Positions 32,013 to 38,749 of a stretch of 38,749 nt of DNA are shown here, piece after piece. Under the pieces are notes generated by a model. That model made no database searches, was not told the origin of the DNA, and was given only the letters and a program-made list of their open reading frames with translations. A program made the translations under genes and the position numbers. Source of the DNA: Psilocybe azurescens (taxonomy: Eukaryota; Basidiomycota; Agaricomycetes; Agaricales; Agrocybaceae); assembly GCA_023853785.1 (NCBI GenBank), contig JAJIRX010000577.1, positions 1 through 38,749 of the forward strand, in the 5' to 3' direction. Numbering within the stretch: position 1 is the stretch's first letter; each line of letters begins with the position of its first letter.

Positions 32013-32433
32013 TGTTACGAACACTTTATTTTCTTTTTCTTTTCTCTTTTCTTTTCTTTTCTCCTTCCTTTTCTTTGTCATCTTTCACATCAATGATACA
32101 TCATCGTATGTTCTGATGAACTTTGCCATCCATCATATCTATGAAACTCCATCATATCTTTGATGGACTTTCACTTTCATCTTTATAATACATCTTCGAT
32201 GAATGTTTGATCTGTTTCCTCTATTCTTATATACATCTGCTGATGAACATTCAAACTCGTTTCAACTTGCTGTACAGTTCATAGTATTTATACCAGGAAG
32301 GATCCACTGTATTCTTTAGCTAGTTCTTGAGAATCTAATCTCCTCTTACTCGATACCGCTTGAACTTGCTGTTCTTGACTACTTGACTGTCGGCTTTATC
32401 CATGCACGTGAATATAAGCTTGAAGTCGTAACA
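32013..32433 (+). repeat. 5' LTR of chromovirus copy 2
   Basis: 421 bp, TGTTACGAACAC...GTAACA. It has a pyrimidine-rich U3, TATTTATA at 32285-32292 and AGCTAGTTCTT at 32318-32328 (33 nt downstream of the start of the TATA box), which is the presumed RNA start and hence the U3/R border. Confidence 0.95.
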
Positions 32434-32434
32434 A

Positions 32435-32445
32435 AAGAACTAGCT
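32435..32445 (+). promoter_or_regulatory. Primer-binding site of copy 2 (self-priming type)
   Basis: AAGAACTAGCT one base inside the 5' LTR is an exact 11-nt complement of AGCTAGTTCTT at 32318-32328. It sits in the same relative position as in copy 1, with the same length and spacing. Confidence 0.65.
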
Positions 32446-32695
32446 CATCTACGAATCTCGCCCGCTCCCCAGCAGACGAGACCTCTGAAACCTGAAATGA
32501 AACACGGCACCACTGAAAGGCGGAATTCCCGCTACTGACAGCTCAGAAGAAGGAACCCTGACACAAAATTGGCAGACACTGAACCCGTCCAGACAAAGCT
32601 CTGAAGATATCAACCTAGGCAACAAAGACCTATCAAACTCGCTATACGACTTATTATCAACCCTGGCAATAGATCAAGAAGAACAAGACACAGAC

Positions 32696-33632
32696 ATGGT
32701 CGAAACAAACGGAAAGAAAGAAATCTCAATCAACAAACCCACCGTATTCGATGGAGACAGGACAAAATCCAGGTCTTTCATGCAAGACTGCTACCTCTAC
32801 ATGGACATAAACAATGACGTCTACAACACAGACAAGAAGAAAATTGCCTTCATTTTATCATTTTGCATGGAAGGAGGAGCAAAACTATGGAAGGAACAGT
32901 ACTTGACCTCGAGGACAAAAGGAACTAGTCCCAACCAAACCCTCAAATGGGACACCCTTGGAAAATTTCTCGAAAAATTCCACGACGCATTCACTCCAGT
33001 GGATGAAACCAGATCAGCCATGAACAACATAAAATGACTTAGGCAAAAACCCAACGAAAGGGTGGAAGACATCATCAACAAATTCAAGTTGTTGGTAGGA
33101 CAAGCCAACCTAGGAACAGAAACGGAATCAGACCATGCCCATCTCATAGGATTATTCCAAAAATGCATCACGCCTCAACTTGCCGACAGGATCCTGTACT
33201 CTGAAGACCTTCCAAGAACGATCCAAGGCTGGTACAAAAAGCAACAACATTTGACACCAACTACAGACTGGCCAAGGTCTTTAGAGAAGAACCAGAAGAA
33301 CGCAGGAGGACATCACGCTGGAACAATTTCCCAAGGAACAACAGGAACTACGACCCAAACAGGATGGACGTAAGCGCCATGACAGCCAAAAACGAGCTGA
33401 ATTAATCAGGAAAGGCGCCTGTTTCAGGTGCAAACAACAAGGACATCTATCCAGAGATTGCCCACAGAAAGGACCAACAAATCAGAACAGAACTCAAGGA
33501 CAACCTAACAAGAAATGGACCCCAAAGGAACTCCATACCCACATCAGGAACTTGAACAAAGACAAAAAGGATGAACTCGCAGACCTCATGGTCAAAACAG
33601 GATTTGAAGAAAAAGAAGAAAAGGATTTTTAA
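32696..33632 (+). pseudogene. gag: gag of copy 2, stop by CGA-to-TGA
   Basis: It begins MVETNGKKEISINKPTVF, and the capsid region is open to LEKFHDAFTPVDETRSAMN. A TGA at 33035-33037 replaces the CGA of copy 1. The region continues with NERVEDIINKFKLLVGQ and LADRILYSEDLPRTIQGW, then a CCHC knuckle CFRCKQQGHLSRDC (33420-33461), and ends EEKEEKDF. A slip lies near 33240-33250 (GWYKK then the knuckle frame) and another near 33388 (AKNEL for AEERAEL). The role is as in copy 1: particle formation and RNA packaging. Confidence 0.9.
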
Positions 33633-33639
33633 AGAGGAG

Positions 33640-36600
33640 AAACAGAGCGACGTCTGTCTCTCCTTATCTGAAGATACAATCTGTACTTACGGCAACAATC
33701 GAGAATAAAACTATGCTTCTACCAGTTTCATTCCCGCAAAGAAACAGAATGGCTCATAAATTACCGAAACCGCTGCTCTCTTAGACTCAGGAGCAGGAGG
33801 AAAATTCATTGACCAGAATTACGCACAAAAACTTGGACTCAAGACCCAAGCCTTGGAAAAAAACCGATCCGAGTTTACAATGTAGACGGGACTCCAAACA
33901 AGAAGGGAACCATCTCATCGTTCGTGGACCTGGACTTAAAAGTTGGAAATCGAAACCATCGGGAAAAGTTATTGGTCTCTGGACTAGGGAAACAGAAGAT
34001 CATTCTGGGTTTCCCGGTTACAGGAAAAGAATCCAGGAATCAACTGGCAGAACGGACAGATAACTTGGAAACCACGTCAAGGACCCACAATAAATCAGAC
34101 TACCATTGAAGAAGAAACGGACAAACAAACATCAATAATCGAGACCACCCACCCATTGGAAGAATTCGAATCACTGATCATCCAATACATCGGAGACGCA
34201 AACGAAGATGAAATAAAAGAAACATGGCTTAACACCAAGATCACTACCTCGCAAACATTAGCTCAACAATATGAACCGGAGAAACCCACAAAACCTCTCC
34301 AAGAAATTATTCCCCCAGAATATCAGTCATATATGGATCTCTTTGACAAACAAGCGGCAGACTGATTCCCCGGAACCAAGACCATGGGACCACAAAATCG
34401 AGTTAAAAGAAGGATTCATACCAAAGAAATTCAAGGCATATAACATTACACCAGCAGAACAAATGGAACTGGACAACTGGACAAAGGAACAATTGGATAA
34501 AGGATACATTCGGCCCTCCGAATCACCTATGGCATCTCCATTCTTCTTCGTATCAAAAAAGGATGGAAAGCTCAGACCTTGTCAAGACTACAGATATCTG
34601 AACGATTGGACCATCAAAAATGCCTACCCCTTACCACAAATAACGGAGCTCATGGACAAGTTAAAAGGCGCAAAATTCTTCACAAAGCTGGATATCTGAT
34701 GGGGCTACAATAACATCAGGATAAAAGACGGCGACCAATGGAAGGAAGCATTCAAAACCAACCGAGGACTTTTTGAACCAACTGTAATGTTCTTTGGCAT
34801 GTGCAACTCCCCGGCAACCTTCCAATCCATGATGGACTCGATCTTCGAAGATATGATATCACAATGCTTCGTAATCATCTATATGGACGACATCTTAATC
34901 TTTGCAAAAGATCGAGAGGAACTGGAAAAGTACACTAAAATGGTTCTCCAACGACTCCGAGAAAATGATCTCTATCTCAAGCTGGAAAAATGCTCATGTG
35001 CTCAGGAGAAAGTGGAATATCTCAGAATGATTGTCGAAGCAGGAAAGATCTCCATGGACCCAACAAAACTCAAGGGAATTCAGGACTGGCCAGCGCCTAC
35101 TACTCTCAAACAAGTCCGATCATTTCTAGGCTTTGGAAACTTTTACCGAAAATTCATCCCGGAAATTCTCTGAAGTAGCTCGACCTTTGAATGAACTCCT
35201 GAAGAAAGACAAAGGATTTTTATGGAACGATGTAACTCAAGCTGCCTTTGATGAACTAAAGAAATGATTCACAGAAGAACCAGTACTCTTGATGCCTGAC
35301 CCCGCCAAACCATTTCAAATCGAATCTGACGCTTCAAAATATGCCTCTGGAGCAGTCCTCACCCAACTAGATGGAAATGGCAAAAAGACACCCATGCGCA
35401 TTTATATCAAGAACATTTTCCCCAACCGAAAGAAATTATGAAATCTATGACAGAGAATTATTGGGAATAATCCGAGCACTACAGGAATGGAGACACTACA
35501 TCCAAGGATCAGAACACATGACTACGGTATATTCAGATCACAAGAATTTAACATATTTCAGATCGGCCCAAAATCTGAACCGACGACAGGCGCGCTGGTC
35601 TCTGTATGTCTCAGAATTCAACCTGAAATTGGTACATCTACCTGGAAACAAAATGATTCAATCCGATACCCTTTCAAGATGCCCTGATTTTACCCCAGAA
35701 GACCATGACAATGAAACTATCACCCTACTCCCAGAAAAGCTTTTCATTGACTTAATCGACGCTGAGTTACAGGAAAGGATTGCCAATGCGAACGAACTGG
35801 ACCACAACACAGCAGAAGCAATGAAAACCCTATTAGAGGGAGGACCGCCAAATGCACGACATGACCTCAAAGAATGGAAAACAGAGATTGTGAATGGCAA
35901 AACCATCTTATACTACCATGGATGAGCCTACATTCCAAAAGATCAAACCCTGCGGAAGGACATAGTCAAATCATATCACAACCCTATTTCAGCTGGACAC
36001 CCGGAGAATTAGAAACATTCAATTCAGTAAAACAACACTACTGGTGGCCAGGGATTACCATCATTCGTCAAACAATATGTAAAAGGATGTGCCACCTGCC
36101 AACAATTCAAAATAAATTGACATCCCTCTAACCCATCATTCATACCGATACCTGGACCAAAGTCACCCCGACCCTTTGCAGACAGTGCTATGGATTTCCT
36201 TACAGACCTTCCACCAATCCTGGACAAACAAGGAGAAGTTGAATTTGATGCAATTCTAAGCATCACCGACTATGGGAACATGAAAGGACTTATCCTTATT
36301 CCTTGCCGAATGAAAGGACTGGATGCCGAAAAGACTGGCAAACTCTTAATGGACAATCTCTACAAAAGGTTTGGACTACCAGACAGCCTCACATCAGATC
36401 AAGACCCCAGATTTGCCACTGAATCATTCAAGGAGTTAATGAAACTCCTCGGAGTAAATCGGAATTTTCAACTGCTTACCACCCTCAAACGGACGGAACA
36501 ACGGAACGATACAACCAAGAAATTGAAGCCTATCTATCCATATACTGCTCATCTCATCCAGAAGACTGGCACGTAATGACTTGGTACCCTTGAATTCACT

Positions 36601-37593
36601 CACAACAATCAAAGACATGCAGGCAGACAGAGAACACCATTCGAACTGATTCTTGGATATTCCCCATTGCAATCCCTACCGCATTTGAACACACCAAATT
36701 CCCTTCAGTAGAAGAAAGACTGAAGTATCTTCAAAAGGATTGAGAAGAAGCCCTAGCAGCCCATGAACTAGCCCGGACAAGGATGGCTGAAAGGAAGAAC
36801 TCAAAATTCACACCGCTCACCCAAGGACAAAAGGTTTGGCTAGAAGCGACAAATTTACAAACAAATTATCACAAGAAAATGGCACCTAAAACGTAGAAGG
36901 ACCCTTCAAAATTAAAGAAGTCTTAGAACCCCTAACTTATCGGCTGGAACTCCCCAAAGGATGGCTCATTCACGATGTATTCCATGCAACACTTCTTAAT
37001 CCATATCACGAAACTGAAACACATGGACCTAATTTCATTCGACCGCCACCAGAGATATTAAACGAAGAAGAACATTGGGAAATAGAAACGATTCTCAAAC
37101 ATCGAAAAAGAGGAAGAGGATACCAGTACTACGTCAAATGGAAGGACTATCCGATCACTGAAGCAACGTGGGAACCGGCTTCGGTCTTTGAAGAAACCGT
37201 AACGAAATCTTACAGGCTTACCGAACACGTCACAAGCTGTAAAAAGACCACCATCTTCCCTCACTCGATAATCAATCAACATGCTCTCCTTTCCTCGATC
37301 AAACGCGTCAAGTCCACTCTCTTTCCCCAAAATACTCACGAACCTATTTTCCTCACGACAAAATACCAAAATCCCAAGAAGATCGACAACAAATGCTTGA
37401 AGAACTCGAGATAGCGTTCATAATGTCTCGAGAAGCGGAGAAACAAGCACACAATGAACTCAAGGCAAGATGCGCAGCAATGGCGCATGACCAAAATCTA
37501 GAGTATCAACTGCGGATTTCCCAGCTCAAGGAAAAACTTAGACCCGGACTGGCAACAAAGGCTATAAGAAAGGTCAAGTCGCTACACTTCTAG
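33640..37593 (+). pseudogene. pol: pol of copy 2 (PR-RT-RNase H-IN-chromodomain-coiled coil), interrupted
   Basis: Protease with LLDSGAGGKFIDQNYAQKL (from about 33775; D-S-G-A active site). Reverse transcriptase with [36 protein letters not shown] and YMDD at 34880-34891. RNase H with ESDASKYASGAVLTQL and YSDHKNLTYF. Integrase with H-H-C-C (CATCQQF), AMDFLTDLPPIL and the LTSDQDPRF catalytic region. An SH3-like segment with PFKIKEVLEPLTYRLEL, then a chromodomain with WEIETILKH, YYVKWKDYP and ATWEPASVF (37075-37200), intact here. A post-chromodomain tail of about 110 residues includes a coiled coil (MLEELEIAFIMSREAEKQ) and ends KSLHF. Stops at 34363, 34697, 35265, 36118 and 36741 are TGA where copy 1 has CGA; 35923 is TGA for CGG. 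Confidence 0.92.
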
Positions 37594-37616
37594 GCAACAA
37601 AAATCGATATCCAACA

Positions 37617-38309
37617 ATGTCTCATTCCACTGCTCGTGCCTCATCTGTTCCCCAACCTACTACTACATCGTCTCAACTTTTTAATACTCTCTCCGTCTAC
37701 GAACTACTTGAAATCTTGAAAATGCCGAAAACCGATACAACGTCAAGCCTTTGCCCCCTTTATCGAACGAGAACTCGGAATTCTTCAACTATTTATCTGG
37801 CGAAATACGAATCATTGAGGCGGACATTGCAGTCAAATGGGCGAGTCCGAGTCCACCACAAAGCCGCCACCGACTCCCTCAAACGTCTTCAACTCAAAGG
37901 TTTCAAACGAGCCATCGAACGCGTGCTCATCAAACATCACACGACACCCCTATGGAACGACTTGCCGAGCTGATCAACCACAGCTTTTCAACATCAACAA
38001 TCAGACCGGCATGCCTTCGCCGCCCGACTCGAACCCGACGGACAAGTGTTGGGAATCAACGTCGACCGGACGTTACATGCTTCACATGTGGAAAGTTGGG
38101 ACATATACGACAACACTGCCCCAAGTTCACCTGCAACCACTGCCACCATTGAGGACCAGGACATATGCCAAGATACTGTCCTTTCAAGCATAACGACTCT
38201 CCTCACAGAAGCGATTACTTTGATTATGACGACCCCACGGATGACGTTGGCATCGCAAACAACACCGGAGAACCCTACGGATACTGAAGACCATTCGACT
38301 GGGACAGTC
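37617..38309 (+). pseudogene. Chromovirus ORF3 with two CCHC zinc knuckles
   Basis: Begins 24 bp after the pol stop, in sense orientation. Readable parts: MSHSTARASSVPQPTTTSS, LFNTLSVYELLEILK, MPKTDTTS, FNYLSGEIRIIEADIAV, RVRVHHKAATDSLKRL, ITRHPYGTTCRADQPQLFN, then knuckle 1 CFTCGKLGHIRQHC (38078-38119) and knuckle 2 CNHC...GHMPRYC (38132-38179, one TGA inside), and an acidic tail SDYFDYDDPTDDVG ending EPYGY. Three frames are needed, so this copy is broken. Knuckle 1 has canonical C-x2-C-x4-H-x4-C spacing, and knuckle 2 has x6. It is distinct from the gag knuckle (CFRCKQQGHLSRDC). It probably binds nucleic acid; its role in the life cycle is unknown. Env-like features (signal peptide, membrane span) are absent. 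Confidence 0.72.
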
Positions 38310-38314
38310 GAACC

Positions 38315-38325
38315 TTAGAAGGGGG
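38315..38325 (+). other. Polypurine tract of copy 2
   Basis: TTAGAAGGGGGTAA immediately before the TG of the 3' LTR, matching copy 1; the expected plus-strand primer. Confidence 0.7.
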
Positions 38326-38328
38326 TAA

Positions 38329-38748
38329 TGTTATGAACACTTTATTTTCTTTTCTTTTCTCTTTCTTTTCTTTTCTCCTTCCTTTTCTTTGTCATCTTTC
38401 ACATCATTGATACATCATCGTATGTTCTGATGAACTTTGCATCCATCATATCTACGAAACTCCATCATATCTTTGATGGACTTTCACTTCTATCTTTTAT
38501 GATACATCTTTCGATGAACATTTGATCTGTTTCCTCTATTCTTATATACATCTGCTGATGAACATTCAAACTCGTTTCAACTTGCTGTACGGTTCATAGT
38601 ATTTATACCAGGAAGGATCCACTGTATTCTTTAGCTAGTTCTTGAGAATCTAATCTCCTCTTACTCGACACCGCTTGAACTTGCTGTTCTTGACTACTTG
38701 ACTGTCGGCTTTATCCACGCACGTGAATATAAGCTTGAAGTCGTAACA
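38329..38748 (+). repeat. 3' LTR of chromovirus copy 2
   Basis: 420 bp, TGTTATGAACAC...GTAACA. AGCTAGTTCTT is at 38633-38643, downstream of TATTTATA. One base (A) of the right flank is visible, consistent with the left flank AAGAT being a 5-bp duplication. Confidence 0.95.
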
Positions 38749-38749
38749 A

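Larger units (their letters stand above)
32013..38748 (+). mobile_element. Ty3/gypsy chromovirus, copy 2 (complete structure, decayed)
   Basis: Same family as 1-6717 but on the plus strand, with LTRs 32013-32433 and 38329-38748. The order is gag, pol, ORF3. The reading frame is interrupted by at least six CGA-to-TGA changes relative to copy 1, plus a few slips. Its LTRs are about 75 bp shorter than those of copy 1 because both lack a hairpin segment, so the two copies belong to different sublineages. By eye its two LTRs differ at about fifteen places in 420 bp, suggesting an older insertion than copy 1. The target duplication on the right is cut by the window end. Confidence 0.95.

Noticed and set aside
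32434..32450. Conventional tRNA primer-binding site
   Set aside because: The sequence inside the LTR does not begin with TGG as most tRNA-primed sites do, and it is fully explained by the 11-nt match to the LTR itself.
37617..38309. ORF3 as an env-like gene
   Set aside because: No signal peptide, membrane span or glycosylated ectodomain pattern; it carries zinc knuckles and an acidic tail instead.
1..38749. The inverted ends as a single assembly fold-back
   Set aside because: The two copies differ in LTR length, in stop codons, in ORF3 content and in many substitutions, so they are two real insertions.

Overview
The window looks like nuclear DNA of a mushroom-forming basidiomycete (Agaricomycetes). 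The reasons are many introns of about 40-85 nt with GTATGT/GTRNGT donors, a FunK1-type fungal protein kinase, a tnp2/KDZ-like transposase of the kind abundant in agaricomycetes, a Lam16A-like GH16 glucanase, and chromodomain Ty3/gypsy retroelements. No rRNA, tRNA or CRISPR array was seen. All calls are by reading; no search or alignment program was run.

Layout. (1) 1-6717: a nearly complete Ty3/gypsy chromovirus on the minus strand (copy 1), cut by one base at the left edge. (2) 6718-9997: AT-rich spacer with a short tandem duplication, an apparent first exon of an unknown gene (9771-9304) and a GC-rich palindromic block. (3) 9998-19166: a 9.2-kb DNA transposon bounded by 21-bp inverted repeats (20/21 match) and a 7-bp target duplication (CATCACT). 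It carries three minus-strand genes: a tnp2-like transposase, a FunK1 protein kinase and a protein I take to be transposon-associated. (4) 19174-27300: host-like genes, namely a secreted GH16 beta-glucanase (+), a HIT-domain protein (-) and a conserved hypothetical gene that looks truncated (-). (5) 27304-27612: a solo LTR with TGTGAC/GTCACA ends and a GGTAC target duplication. (6) 28.2-32.0 kb: AT-rich decayed DNA with a multi-exon CDK8/SSN3 (Mediator kinase) pseudogene and a 117-bp tandem repeat. (7) 32013-38748: a second copy of the same chromovirus family on the plus strand (copy 2), so the window ends are about 6.7-kb inverted repeats.

Both chromoviruses have gag (zinc knuckle), pol (protease, RT, RNase H, integrase, chromodomain, then a coiled-coil tail) and a further sense ORF before the 3' LTR; in copy 2 that ORF encodes two more zinc knuckles. 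Eleven bases just inside the 5' LTR are exactly complementary to an LTR stretch lying where transcription should begin. That is the arrangement expected of Tf1/sushi-type self-priming rather than tRNA priming. Copy 2 has lost its frame mainly by CGA-to-TGA changes, a CpG-deamination pattern. Copy 1 and several host and transposon genes are instead broken by single-base slips, often in short homopolymers, so some frameshifts may be sequencing errors.

The most interesting items are the large TIR transposon enclosing a FunK1 kinase, the extra zinc-knuckle ORF with the self-priming signal in the chromovirus, and the CDK8 pseudogene.
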